Positions 1-9,073 of a stretch of 56,212 nucleotides of DNA are shown piece after piece. The stretch's first letter is position 1; the number at the start of each line of letters is the position of its first letter. The notes under the pieces are model-generated. The model was not told where the DNA came from, made no database searches, and worked only from the letters and a program-made list of their open reading frames with translations. The stretch lies in contig CAYOXI010000009.1 of the NCBI GenBank assembly GCA_964407855.1, positions 1-56,212 of the forward strand, given 5' to 3'. The translations under genes were made by a program, and so were the position numbers. This DNA is from SHZI01 sp964407855 (GTDB lineage: Bacteria > Pseudomonadota > Gammaproteobacteria > Steroidobacterales > GCA-2729495).

Positions 1-56
1 GGCAGGACCTCGTCCACCAGCAGCGCCGCCGTCTCCACCATGCGCCGCGCCCCGCC
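1..56 (-). pseudogene. IS91-family transposase fragment (zinc-finger end), runs off left edge
   Basis: Read on the minus strand, the frame gives GGARRMVETAALLVDEVLP up to the window edge. This is the sequence found just after the N-terminal zinc-finger cysteines of IS91-like transposases, followed in the family by a P-x-RQWV block that would lie outside the window. The frame is closed by TGA at 60-62, so the N-terminus is missing and the piece is broken on the guaA side. Bases 57-138 between it and guaA show no gene. The element may continue to the left. Confidence 0.65.
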
Positions 57-138
57 CAGTCAGAATCGTGGCAATGCGCACCCGTGACGCGTGAAAGTAT
101 GTAGCGATAGTCCCCGATAGCCCCTGAACGCTATCGAA

Positions 139-1701
139 TCACTCCCACTCGATCGTCGCCGGCGGCTTCCCCGAAATGTCATAGACCACCCGGGAGATGC
201 CGGGGGTCTCGTTGATGATGCGCCGGGAGACATGGTCGAGGAAGTCGTAAGGCAGATGGGCCCAGCGGGCGGTCATGAAGTCGATGGTTTCCACGGCCCG
301 GAGCGCAATCACCCAGTCGTAGCGGCGGCCGTCGCCCATCACGCCGACGGAACGCACGGGGAGAAATACCGCGAAGGCCTGGCTCACCTGGTCGTAGAGG
401 CCTGCACGCCGCAGTTCTTCGATGAAGATGTGATCCGCCTGGCGCAGCAGGTCGGCGTATTCGCGGTGCACTTCGCCGAGGATGCGCACGCCCAGGCCCG
501 GCCCCGGGAACGGGTGGCGATAGACCATCTCGCGCGGCAGGCCGAGTTCGACGCCGATCTTCCGGACCTCGTCCTTGAAGAGTTCGCGGATCGGCTCCAG
601 CAGCTTCAGTTTCATCTGCGCCGGCAGGCCACCCACGTTGTGGTGCGACTTGATCACGTGGGCCTTGCCGGTGCTGGCGCCCGCCGACTCGATCACGTCG
701 GGGTAGATGGTGCCCTGGGCCAGCCACTTCACGTCACTGAGCCTGCCTGCCTCCTCATCGAAGACCTCGACGAAGACGCGGCCGATGATCTTGCGCTTTT
801 CCTCCGGATCGGCGACGCCGGCGAGCGCGGTCAGGAAGCGCTCCGCGGCGTTCACCCGGATCACCTGCACGCCCAGGTGCTCGGCAAACACCGCCATCAC
901 CTGGTCGCCCTCGTGCAGCCGGAGCAGGCCGGTATCGACGAACACGCAGGTGAGCTGGTCACGCAGCGCTTCGTGGAGCAGGGCCGCCACCACGGACGAG
1001 TCGACACCACCGGACAGGCCGAGCAGCACCCGGTCGCGACCCACCGCAGCCCGGACCTGCGCTATCTCCCGGGCAATGATGTTGCCGGCCCGCCAGCTGT
1101 CCGGGCAGCCGCAGATCTCCCGCACGAAGCGCTCGAGGATCTGCTGGCCCTGCTCCGTGTGGGTGACCTCCGGGTGAAACTGCAGGCCGTACAGGCGCCG
1201 GCTTTCGTCGGCCATGCCGGCCAGCGGCGCGTTGGCGGAGCTGGCAATCGCCTGGAAACCGGGCGGCAGCCGGCCCACGCGGTCGCCGTGACTCATCCAG
1301 ACATTCAGCGTGGTGCCGCCGGTGAGTCCGTCCAGCAAGCGGCTGGGGGCGGCCGGCTGAACCGCCGCGTAGCCAAATTCGCGGTGGGCCGAGGGCTCCA
1401 CCTGGCCGCCGAGCTGGGCGGCCATCGCCTGCATGCCATAGCAGATGCCAAGTACCGGCACGCCGAGCTGGAATACCTCGTCGGGAATCCTCGGCGGCGC
1501 GGCCACCACCACCGACTCCGGTCCGCCGGACAGGATCACGCCCGCCGGGGCAAAGGCGCGGATCGCGCCGGGGGCAGCATCCCAGGGCAGGATCTCGCTG
1601 TAGACGCCTGCCTCCCGCACCCGGCGGGCAATGAGCTGGGTGTACTGGGAACCGAAGTCGAGGATGAGGATGCGACCGGTGGTCGCGTCGGCTGCCGTCA
1701 C
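139..1701 (-). CDS. guaA: GMP synthase (glutamine-hydrolysing)
   Basis: Converts XMP to GMP with glutamine and ATP, the last step of guanine nucleotide synthesis. The 520-residue product has an N-terminal class I glutamine amidotransferase domain (nucleophile Cys87 in GICYGMQ, His176/Glu178 in QFHPEV), then a PP-loop ATP pyrophosphatase domain (SGGVDSS, 230-236) and the C-terminal dimerisation domain ending ATIEWE. The frame is open 42 codons further upstream, but that part lies antisense to nothing conserved and is inside guaB. A GTG start at 1701 overlaps the guaB TGA by four bases (GTGA), gives the usual family length (E. coli 525), and implies translational coupling to guaB. Confidence 0.97.
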   Translation of the reverse strand: MTAADATTGRILILDFGSQYTQLIARRVREAGVYSEILPWDAAPGAIRAFAPAGVILSGGPESVVVAAPPRIPDEVFQLGVPVLGICYGMQAMAAQLGGQVEPSAHREFGYAAVQPAAPSRLLDGLTGGTTLNVWMSHGDRVGRLPPGFQAIASSANAPLAGMADESRRLYGLQFHPEVTHTEQGQQILERFVREICGCPDSWRAGNIIAREIAQVRAAVGRDRVLLGLSGGVDSSVVAALLHEALRDQLTCVFVDTGLLRLHEGDQVMAVFAEHLGVQVIRVNAAERFLTALAGVADPEEKRKIIGRVFVEVFDEEAGRLSDVKWLAQGTIYPDVIESAGASTGKAHVIKSHHNVGGLPAQMKLKLLEPIRELFKDEVRKIGVELGLPREMVYRHPFPGPGLGVRILGEVHREYADLLRQADHIFIEELRRAGLYDQVSQAFAVFLPVRSVGVMGDGRRYDWVIALRAVETIDFMTARWAHLPYDFLDHVSRRIINETPGISRVVYDISGKPPATIEWE

Positions 1702-3167
1702 GAATCGGTCCGGTAGTTGGGCGGCTCCTTGACGATGGTCACGTCGTGGACGTGGCTTTCCCGCATGCCGGCGCCGGTGATGCGCACGAAGGTGGGCTTG
1801 GTCCGCATCTCCTCGACGCTGGTGCAACCGGTGTAGCCCATTGCCGCGCGGAGGCCGCCGATCAGCTGGGTGACGATCGTGGCCAGGCTGCCCTTGTAGG
1901 GCACGCGGCCTTCGATGCCCTCGGGCACGAGTTTCTCGAGTTCAGCTGCCGCGTCCTGGAAGTAGCGGTCCGAGGAGCCATGCCGCTGGGCCATCGCACC
2001 CAGCGAGCCCATGCCGCGGTAGGACTTGTAGGAGCGCCCCTGGTAGAGCTCGACTTCGCCGGGTGCCTCCTCGGTGCCGGCAAAGAGCCCGCCGATCATC
2101 ACGCAGTGGGCGCCGGCCGCAATGGCCTTGGCGAAGTCGCCGGAGTAGCGGATGCCGCCGTCGGCAATCAGCGGCACGCCGGTGCCGTCGAGGGCAGCCG
2201 CGACCGCAGCCACGGCGGATATCTGCGGTACGCCCACGCCCGCGACGATACGCGTGGTGCAGATGGAGCCCGGTCCGACACCCACTTTCACACCATCGGC
2301 GCCAGCTGCCACGAGGGCCCGGGCCGCATCGGCGGTAACCACATTGCCGCCCACCACCTGCATTGCCGGATAGTCCTTCTTGATCGCGGCGATACGATCG
2401 AGTACGCCCTTCGAATGGCCGTGCGCCGTGTCGACGATCAGCAGGTCCACGCCGGCCTCGATGAGCGCGCGGACGCGCTCGGCGGTATCGGCCCCCGTGC
2501 CGACGGCGGCCCCGACCCGCAGCGCGCCGCGGTGATCCTTGCAGGCGTGGGGGTAATCCTTGGCTTTCTGGAAATCCTTGGCGGTGATCATGCCGCGCAG
2601 CTGGAAGTTCTCGGCCACCACCAGCACCTTTTCGATGCGGTGCTTGTGGAGCAGCTCCAGCACTTCTTTCTTGTCGGCGCCTTCACGCACCGTGACGAGG
2701 CGATCCTCGGGCGTCATCACGGAGGACACCGGGTCGTCGAGCCGGGTCTCGAAACGCAGGTCGCGGTTGGTGACGATGCCCACCGTACGCCCCCTGTCCA
2801 CCACCGGCACACCGGAGATGTTGTGGGCCCTGGTGATGGCCAGCACATCGCGGATGGTCTGGTCAGGGCGCACCGTGATCGGATCGTTGACGATGCCGCT
2901 CTCGTACTTCTTGACCTGGGCCACCTGCTTCGCCTGGTCGGCCGGGCTCATGTTCTTGTGGATGATGCCCATGCCGCCTTCCTGGGCAAGCACGATGGCG
3001 AGCCGCGTCTCGGTAACCGTGTCCATCGCAGCGGACAGCAACGGAATACTGAGCTCGATCTCGCGGGTGACGCGGGTCTTGAGATCGGCTTCCCGGGGGA
3101 GGATGGCCGAGTAGGCCGGCTGGAGGAGGACGTCGTCGAAGGTCAGGGCGTCGTGGGAGATACGCAT
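1698..3167 (-). CDS. guaB: Inosine-5'-monophosphate dehydrogenase
   Basis: Oxidises IMP to XMP with NAD+, the committed step to GMP. The 489-residue product is a TIM barrel with a CBS-domain pair inserted at about residues 92-205. The catalytic loop GPGSICTTR places the nucleophile at Cys303, and the flap segment GMGSLGAM...RYFQ lies near residue 410. It is the first gene of a guaB-guaA pair joined by a GTGA overlap. It is divergent from xseA with only about 40 bp between the chosen starts, so any promoters must overlap the two 5' ends. Confidence 0.97.
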   Translation of the reverse strand: MRISHDALTFDDVLLQPAYSAILPREADLKTRVTREIELSIPLLSAAMDTVTETRLAIVLAQEGGMGIIHKNMSPADQAKQVAQVKKYESGIVNDPITVRPDQTIRDVLAITRAHNISGVPVVDRGRTVGIVTNRDLRFETRLDDPVSSVMTPEDRLVTVREGADKKEVLELLHKHRIEKVLVVAENFQLRGMITAKDFQKAKDYPHACKDHRGALRVGAAVGTGADTAERVRALIEAGVDLLIVDTAHGHSKGVLDRIAAIKKDYPAMQVVGGNVVTADAARALVAAGADGVKVGVGPGSICTTRIVAGVGVPQISAVAAVAAALDGTGVPLIADGGIRYSGDFAKAIAAGAHCVMIGGLFAGTEEAPGEVELYQGRSYKSYRGMGSLGAMAQRHGSSDRYFQDAAAELEKLVPEGIEGRVPYKGSLATIVTQLIGGLRAAMGYTGCTSVEEMRTKPTFVRITGAGMRESHVHDVTIVKEPPNYRTDS

Positions 3168-3207
3168 GGCTTATTCTACGCACCGTCGTCCAGCAGGTAA
3201 ACCGCCC

Positions 3208-4566
3208 ATGCGCCCCGCCGGCAACCCCCCGGTCTATTCGGTTTCGCAGCTCAATCGCCTGGTCCGCCAGCTGCTGGAGCAGGATCTGCCGCAGATCTGG
3301 GTGGAAGGTGAGGTCTCGAATCTCGCCCGGCCCGGCTCCGGACACCTGTATTTCTCACTGAAGGACGACAAGGCCCAGCTGCGCTGCGCCCTGTTCCGCA
3401 ACCGCGCCGGTGGCGCGGCCCCGGCGGTCGCCAACGGCGACCAGGTGCTGGCCCGGGGCCGGGTCAGCCTCTACGAGGCCCGGGGCGAGTTCCAGCTGAT
3501 CGTGGACCACCTCGAGGCCGCCGGCGAAGGCCTGCTGCGCCGCCGCCTGGAGGAACTGAAACAGAAGCTGGCCGCCGAGGGCCTCTTCGACGAGGCCCGC
3601 AAGCGGGACAAGCCCATCCTGCCCCGCCGCATCGGCGTGATCACCTCGCCCACCGGGGCGGCCATCCGCGACATCCTGCACATCCTGGCCCGGCGCTTCC
3701 CGGCGATCCCCGTGCTGATCTACCCGGTGCAGGTGCAGGGCGAGCAGGCGAAGTTCGACATCGTCCGGGCACTGGAAACCGCAGCGGCCCGCGCCGAGTG
3801 CGATGTGCTGATCCTGGCCCGGGGTGGCGGCTCGCTCGAGGACCTCTGGGCCTTCAACGAGGAGATCGTGGCGCGGGCCATCGCCGCCTGTCCGATCCCG
3901 CTGATCAGCGGCGTGGGACACGAAGTGGACGTGACCATCGCCGACCTGGTGGCCGACGTGCGGGCGCCGACACCCTCAGGGGCCGCGGAGATCGTGGCCC
4001 CCGACAGCCGCGAGTGGCTGCGGCGGATCACTACGCTCGACCGGCGGCTGGCGCTGGCGGTGCGCCGCTCGGCCAGCCTTGTGGCCAGCCGCTATGCCAC
4101 CCTGGCCGCGCGGCTGGCCCGCTGCCATCCGGGCGTACAGCTTCGCCAGCAGGCGCAGCACCTGGATGAACTCCGCCAGCGGCTGACCGGCGCGCTGCGG
4201 CTCCAGGTGAACCGGGATCGGCTGCGCCTCACCCAGGCCCTCGTCCGCCTGCAGGGCCGGTCACCGGCGCTGGGCATCCAGCTCGCCGCCCAGCGCCTCG
4301 GCGGCAGCCGCCTGCGGCTGGCGGGCGCGGTGCGCACACAACTCAGCGCCAGCGGCACCCGGCTCGCCGTGCTCTCGGGACGCCTGCAGACCGTGAGCCC
4401 GCTAAGCACGCTCGAACGCGGCTACGCCATCGTGGCGGATGCGCAAGGTAAAGTCGTGCGCCAGGCCGCTCGGCTGAAGGCCGGCGAGGCCATCACCGCG
4501 CGGGTCGCGGATGGGGTGATCGAGGCGACGGTGCGGGGGGTGGGGCCGGTGAAGACAGCGGGATGA
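3208..4566 (+). CDS. xseA: Exodeoxyribonuclease VII large subunit
   Basis: Catalytic subunit of ExoVII, which degrades single-stranded DNA to oligonucleotides. There is an N-terminal OB-fold nucleic-acid-binding domain (VYSVSQLNRLV...QIWVEGEVSN), then the catalytic region with GVITSPTGAAIRDI and GVGHEVDVTIADLVADVRA-PTPSGAAE, then a long coiled-coil-like Arg/Leu-rich tail. The frame opens at 3166, overlapping the guaB start codon. The ATG at 3208 is preferred because AGCAGG lies 9 bases upstream and it gives 452 residues, close to E. coli (456). The small subunit xseB is not in the window. Confidence 0.93.
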   Translation: MRPAGNPPVYSVSQLNRLVRQLLEQDLPQIWVEGEVSNLARPGSGHLYFSLKDDKAQLRCALFRNRAGGAAPAVANGDQVLARGRVSLYEARGEFQLIVDHLEAAGEGLLRRRLEELKQKLAAEGLFDEARKRDKPILPRRIGVITSPTGAAIRDILHILARRFPAIPVLIYPVQVQGEQAKFDIVRALETAAARAECDVLILARGGGSLEDLWAFNEEIVARAIAACPIPLISGVGHEVDVTIADLVADVRAPTPSGAAEIVAPDSREWLRRITTLDRRLALAVRRSASLVASRYATLAARLARCHPGVQLRQQAQHLDELRQRLTGALRLQVNRDRLRLTQALVRLQGRSPALGIQLAAQRLGGSRLRLAGAVRTQLSASGTRLAVLSGRLQTVSPLSTLERGYAIVADAQGKVVRQAARLKAGEAITARVADGVIEATVRGVGPVKTAG

Positions 4567-4582
4567 GGCTACCTCAATACCC

Positions 4583-5677
4583 CTAGCCTGCGAAGAACGC
4601 CTCCAGCACCGGCCGGAAGCGGTCCATGTCCACGAGGAAGGAATCGTGGCCCTGGATGGAGGGCAACTCAACGAAGTGCACTTCCCGGTTGCGGGCTTCA
4701 AGGCCGGTGGCCAGCTCGCGCTGCTGGGCAACCGGGAACAGGCTGTCGGTTTCCACCCCCACGACCAGCACGCGCTCGGTGCGGACCTTCGCCAGGCCGG
4801 CGCTCACCGAACCGCCGTGCTCGGCAACGTCGAACAGGTCGCTGGCGCGGGACAGGTACAGGTAGCTGTTGGCATCAAACTGGCCGATGAACTTCTGCGC
4901 CTGCGCTTCCAGGTAGGACTCCACCGCGAAATCCATTGACCAGGCATCCCCGGTCTGGTGCTCCTCCGGGACCCGCTCACGCCCGAAGCGCTGCTGCCAC
5001 TCCCGGGCCGAGCGGTAGGTGATCATGCCGAGCTTGCGGGCGAGCAGCATGCCAGTCACCGGCCCCGGCGTGCCGGCATAACTGCCCTCCGCCCAGGCCG
5101 GGTCGCGGCGGATCAGCTCCCGTTGCAGTGACCGCAACGCAATGGCATAGGGCAGGGACCGCGCCGCGGTGGAAATCAGCGCCAGGTTGCGGGCGATGTC
5201 CGCGTGCTGCATGGCCAGTGCGAGGGCGGTCATGCCGCCCATGGACGGGCCGACCAGTGCGTGCAGCTGCCCGATGCCCAGATGATCGAGCACGAGCTTG
5301 CCCGCTGCGGCCACGTCTTCGAGGGACAGCACCGGGAATGACACGCCGTAGGGCGCACCCGTGACCGGATCAATGGATGAAGGCCCCGCCGAGCCGAAGC
5401 AGCTGCCGAGCGAATTCACGCAGATCACGAAGAAGCGCCGGGTATCAATGGGCCGGGCGGGCCCCACGATCTGCTCCCACCAGCCCGGGGAGGCATCCTC
5501 CGGCGAGGAGGTGGCGTGCGCCGAGGGCGACATGCCGGTGAAGATCAGCACGGCGTTGCCCCGTTCCGGATCCAGCTGCCCCCACGTCTCGTAGGCAATG
5601 ACCGGGCGCTCGAGCACACCACCCCGATGCATTTCGAAGCGGCCGGGATGCTGATAGAACTTGCGTGCGGCCGTCAT
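4583..5677 (-). CDS. MetX-family O-acyltransferase (homoserine acyltransferase or serine O-succinyltransferase)
   Basis: Alpha/beta-hydrolase acyltransferase of 364 residues. The nucleophile is Ser145 in GPSMGG, and the acid/base residues are Asp311 (VETDSLFPV) and His344 (GHDSFLVD). Family members acylate homoserine in methionine synthesis, or serine in an alternative cysteine route. The segments VNSLGSCFGSAGPSS, MITYRSAREW and SYLYLSRASDLFD resemble, from memory, the Xanthomonas serine O-succinyltransferase more than classical MetX, so I leave the symbol empty. It stands alone, convergent with xseA (16 bp between stops) and 63 bp downstream of der. No MetW, which often accompanies MetX, follows it. 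Confidence 0.85.
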   Translation of the reverse strand: MTAARKFYQHPGRFEMHRGGVLERPVIAYETWGQLDPERGNAVLIFTGMSPSAHATSSPEDASPGWWEQIVGPARPIDTRRFFVICVNSLGSCFGSAGPSSIDPVTGAPYGVSFPVLSLEDVAAAGKLVLDHLGIGQLHALVGPSMGGMTALALAMQHADIARNLALISTAARSLPYAIALRSLQRELIRRDPAWAEGSYAGTPGPVTGMLLARKLGMITYRSAREWQQRFGRERVPEEHQTGDAWSMDFAVESYLEAQAQKFIGQFDANSYLYLSRASDLFDVAEHGGSVSAGLAKVRTERVLVVGVETDSLFPVAQQRELATGLEARNREVHFVELPSIQGHDSFLVDMDRFRPVLEAFFAG

Positions 5678-5740
5678 GGGGCCGGAATTATGCGGCGCGC
5701 CCCCCCGACCCGGACCACCGTTTGGTTATATGGATATGGG

Positions 5741-7144
5741 TCAGTTCCGGCGCTTGCCGATGGACCGGATCCGTTCCCGGCGCTTGATCTGCCGGGGCGT
5801 CAGCTTGTTGCGACGGCCGGCGAAGGGGTTCTTGCCGGCGCGCAGTTCGATCCGGATCGGCGTGCCCCGCAGGCGGAAGGCCTTGCGGAAGTAACCCATC
5901 AGGTAGCGCCGGTAACTCTCCGGCAGGGCATCGGTCTGATTGCCGTGAATCACGATCAGCGGTGGGCGACGGCCGCCCTGGTGGGCATAGGTGAGCTTGA
6001 TGCGGCTGCGCTGGGCCACGGGCGTGGGATAGGCCTGTACCGCCTCGCGGAGCACCCGGTTCAGGTCCGGCGTTGGCAGGTCCCGCACCGCGGCGGCGGC
6101 GGCCTTCCGGCCGCTCGCCAGCAGGTCATACACCGCCGTCCCGTGCAGGGCGGAAATGTAGTGCAGCTCCGCAAAATCCATGAAGGGCAGGCGCCGGTCC
6201 AGTGCGTCCCGGGTCGCGGCGCGCTGGTCCGTGGGCAGGTGGTCCCACTTGTTGATGCCGATCGCCAGTGCCCGGCCCCGCTCCAGCACGAGTCCGACCA
6301 GGGACACGTCCTGTTCCGTCACACCGTCCCGGGCATCCAGCAGCAGCAGTACCGCGTCGGCCTCTTCGAGTGCCTGCAGTGACTTGACGATGCTGAAGCG
6401 CTCGACCATCTCCGAGACCCGGGCCTTGCGCCGGATGCCGGCCGTGTCGATCAGCACGAAAGCGTGCCCGTCGTGGCTGAAGGGCACCCGGATGCTGTCG
6501 CGGGTCGTGCCGGCCTGGTCGGAGGTGAGCAGCCGCTCCTCGCCGAGGTAGCGGTTGATGAGCGTGGACTTGCCGACATTGGGCCGGCCGATCACCGCAA
6601 TCCGCGTGCCGGTGAGGACCGGCGCCTGATCCGGGTCGGCGCTGTCATCCCGCACCGGCAGTGCGCCGAGGATGCGCTCACCCAGCGCGGCCAGCCGGTC
6701 ACCCTGGGTAGCGGAAATCGCCACCGGCTCGCCGAGACCCAGCACATAGAACCCGGCCGCCAGCTGCCCGGGGTTGCGGCCCTCGGCCTTGTTGATCGCC
6801 AGCACCGCGCGCTTGCCGGCCCGGCGGATGCGGGCCACGATGGCATGGTCGTCCGGCAGCGGCTCGTCGCCCGCCTCCACCACCAGCACCACGACATCCG
6901 CCTCGTCCACCGCGTAGTCAACCTGCCGGTCGATGAGGGCGCTCATCGCGTCGCTGCCACCGGTGAGTCCGCCGGTATCGATCAGGATGCACAGTTGCCC
7001 GCCGAGCTGGGCATAGCCGTAGAGGCGGTCGCGGGTCAGGCCGGGAAAATCCGCGACCAGTGCATCCCGCGTGCCGGTCAGGGCATTGAACAGCGTGGAC
7101 TTGCCAACGTTGGGCCGGCCAACGAGTGCGATGACCGGAAGCAC
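5741..7144 (-). CDS. der: Ribosome assembly GTPase Der (EngA)
   Basis: Tandem-GTPase factor needed for 50S subunit maturation. The 467-residue protein carries two G domains, each with its own P-loop: GRPNVGKSTLFN near residue 9 and GRPNVGKSTLIN near residue 189. Walker B/G3 motifs are DTGG and DTAG, and the G4 motifs are NKAE and NKWD. A KH-like C-terminal domain ends in basic residues (KRRERIRSIGKRRN). It is the last gene of the minus-strand run, 12 bp after bamB, the usual bamB-der arrangement in gammaproteobacteria. Confidence 0.97.
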   Translation of the reverse strand: MLPVIALVGRPNVGKSTLFNALTGTRDALVADFPGLTRDRLYGYAQLGGQLCILIDTGGLTGGSDAMSALIDRQVDYAVDEADVVVLVVEAGDEPLPDDHAIVARIRRAGKRAVLAINKAEGRNPGQLAAGFYVLGLGEPVAISATQGDRLAALGERILGALPVRDDSADPDQAPVLTGTRIAVIGRPNVGKSTLINRYLGEERLLTSDQAGTTRDSIRVPFSHDGHAFVLIDTAGIRRKARVSEMVERFSIVKSLQALEEADAVLLLLDARDGVTEQDVSLVGLVLERGRALAIGINKWDHLPTDQRAATRDALDRRLPFMDFAELHYISALHGTAVYDLLASGRKAAAAAVRDLPTPDLNRVLREAVQAYPTPVAQRSRIKLTYAHQGGRRPPLIVIHGNQTDALPESYRRYLMGYFRKAFRLRGTPIRIELRAGKNPFAGRRNKLTPRQIKRRERIRSIGKRRN

Positions 7145-7156
7145 GGTGGATGGCCC

Positions 7157-8353
7157 CTACCGGGCTGACTCCTGGCGGAAGGCTGTGAGCGTGCCGCCGT
7201 CGGTCTGCACGAAGAGCAGCTCGTTGACGGCCAGCGGCGGCGAGGTCACCCGGCCCCCACCGGCCTTCACCCGGACCTGGGGCTCACCCGTGTCGGTGGC
7301 GAAGAAATGTACGAAGCCCTCGAAGTCGCCGACGACCACCGAGCTGCGGTATGGGGTCGGTCCGGAAATATCCCGCCGGTTCAGGATCCGGTGCCGCCAG
7401 AGTTCAACACCGCCCTGACGGGTAAAGGCGACCAGCTCGCCTGCAGTGCCCGCGACGTAGGCATTCTGGCTGTCGACACCCAGGCCCTCGTGGCTGCGTG
7501 CCTCCTGGGTCCACAGCGGCTGGCCGGACTCAAGCGCCACGGACATCACCTTGCCCCGGGTCGTCACGGCATAGATATCATCGCCCACCGTCCGTACCGT
7601 GGCATTGATGTCGGCGAGGCGCTCGATCTCGTTGCGGCCCGAGGGCGGGTCCAGCAGCGTTTCCCACACCAGGCTGCCGTCGGCCAGCTGGTAGGCCGCG
7701 AGCTTGCCGTTGTCGAAACCGCAGACCACCACATCACCGACTGCCACCGGCGCGGCTGTGCCGCGCACCGAGAGGCGTGGCATCACCTGCTGGACGAACC
7801 AGCGCCGGGTGCCATCATTGCGGTCGAGGGCTGTCAGCCTGCCATCCACGGACCGGACCAGCACCAGGTCGCCGGCCACCGCCGGCGCGGCCAGCACCTC
7901 GCTGGTGACACTCTGCCGCCAGCGCTCGCTCCCATCGTCCGCTGCCAGCGCCAGAACGTCGCCGTTGCTGCTGCCGATCACCACCACATCGCCATCGGTC
8001 GCCGGCCCCCCGGACAGCGGCAGCCTGGTCTTGCGCCGCCACAACCGTTCGCCACTGGTTGCCTCGAAGGCGGCGACCTGGCCGTCATGGGCGGCGGCGA
8101 ACACGCGGGTACCGTCGGTCGCGGGTCCGAGGGCGAGGCGCAGCTTCTCGCTGTCTCCGCCCAGTCCGGCAGACCAGACTTTCTTCACCTGGATGGTCGC
8201 CTTGAAATCAGCCAGCCTGGCAACCGGATCCTCGTCCTTGTCCTTGTCCTTGAAGATGCTACAGCCCGTATTGAAGACGGCCGCGAGCAGCAGCAGCGCG
8301 ACCAGCCGCAGCAGCGGCCCGGGACCAGCCGGCAGCGGCTGATGGTGGCGCAT
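7157..8353 (-). CDS. bamB: Outer membrane assembly lipoprotein BamB
   Basis: Component of the BAM complex that inserts beta-barrel proteins into the outer membrane. The N-terminus has a hydrophobic signal and a lipobox ending FNTGC, followed by an unusual acidic/basic linker (KDKDKDED). Beyond it are repeated PQQ/WD-like beta-propeller blades (for example DGSERW, DGTRRW, DGSLVW, SGQPLW). The start is GTG-ATG: ATG at 8353 (398 aa) overlaps the yfgM stop as TGATG, while the GTG one codon upstream would overlap as GTGA. Either way it is coupled to yfgM, with der 12 bp downstream. Confidence 0.95.
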   Translation of the reverse strand: MRHHQPLPAGPGPLLRLVALLLLAAVFNTGCSIFKDKDKDEDPVARLADFKATIQVKKVWSAGLGGDSEKLRLALGPATDGTRVFAAAHDGQVAAFEATSGERLWRRKTRLPLSGGPATDGDVVVIGSSNGDVLALAADDGSERWRQSVTSEVLAAPAVAGDLVLVRSVDGRLTALDRNDGTRRWFVQQVMPRLSVRGTAAPVAVGDVVVCGFDNGKLAAYQLADGSLVWETLLDPPSGRNEIERLADINATVRTVGDDIYAVTTRGKVMSVALESGQPLWTQEARSHEGLGVDSQNAYVAGTAGELVAFTRQGGVELWRHRILNRRDISGPTPYRSSVVVGDFEGFVHFFATDTGEPQVRVKAGGGRVTSPPLAVNELLFVQTDGGTLTAFRQESAR

Positions 8354-9006
8354 CACGGCGCCGGCGCTCCGTCCGGTACGCCGAGGGCATCCAGCTTGGC
8401 CTGCACGTAGGACGCATCAATCACGGCGGCGCCCACGCCGGCGGTCAGCGCCTGCTGGTACTCGCTGCGTGCCTCAGCGTGCCGGCCAAGTGCCGCATAG
8501 GCATCACCGCGGATCTCATGGAAGGCGGGCCTGAAGGAGCGCGCGCCCGGATCCGGGAGGGCTTTCAGCGCGGCGTCGTACTGCTCCTGGTAGATCAGCA
8601 CCCGGGCGAGGCGCAGGCGCGCAATGTTCCGGATCTCCGGCGTCGTGGCCTTGTCCACCACCGCCTCCAGTTGTTCGGCCGCCTTCTCCGGGAGGCTGCG
8701 GTCCAGGTAGAGCTTCGCCATGACCAGTCTCGCCTGGTCCACATAGGGCGAGGAACCAAATTCGCGAACCAGGTCCGCCAGCTGCAACTCGGCAGTCTCG
8801 ATCTGGTTGCTGCGGGCGGTCACCATGAACTCCTCGTAAAAGTCCGAGGCGAGCTCGGCTCGCTGTCCGCCCCAGCCCTGCCACTGGTTCCAGCCGAACA
8901 GGATGCCCAGGCCGAGGATGATGCCACCGGCCAGGAAGGGACCGTTGCTGCGGAGCCAGCCTTTGACCCTGTCCGCCTGTTGTTGATCTGTCAGCAGTTC
9001 ATCCAC
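8353..9006 (-). CDS. yfgM: YfgM-like tetratricopeptide membrane protein
   Basis: Ancillary SecYEG-associated periplasmic chaperone-network protein in E. coli. The 217-residue product begins with a short cytoplasmic part, one transmembrane helix (about residues 24-42, FLAGGIILGLGILFGW), then TPR-like helices (LADLVREFGSSPYVDQARLVMAKLYL, RGDAYAALGRHAEARSEYQQAL). The TPR_21/YfgM family normally sits between hisS and bamB, exactly as here. The stop overlaps the bamB start. Confidence 0.93.
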   Translation of the reverse strand: MDELLTDQQQADRVKGWLRSNGPFLAGGIILGLGILFGWNQWQGWGGQRAELASDFYEEFMVTARSNQIETAELQLADLVREFGSSPYVDQARLVMAKLYLDRSLPEKAAEQLEAVVDKATTPEIRNIARLRLARVLIYQEQYDAALKALPDPGARSFRPAFHEIRGDAYAALGRHAEARSEYQQALTAGVGAAVIDASYVQAKLDALGVPDGAPAP

Positions 9007-9073
9007 GGCAAATTTCCTGTCAGGGTTATGAGTCAGTCCGGGTGTCAGCCCACCGGCCTCAGCAAGTCGGCCT

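Noticed and set aside
232..1716. 494-codon open frame on the plus strand opposite guaA
   Set aside because: Its translation is His/Gly/Ala-rich with no domain, and it mirrors a clear housekeeping gene; long antisense frames are expected at this GC content.
1746..3200. 484-codon open frame opposite guaB
   Set aside because: Same reason: shadow of guaB with no recognisable motif.
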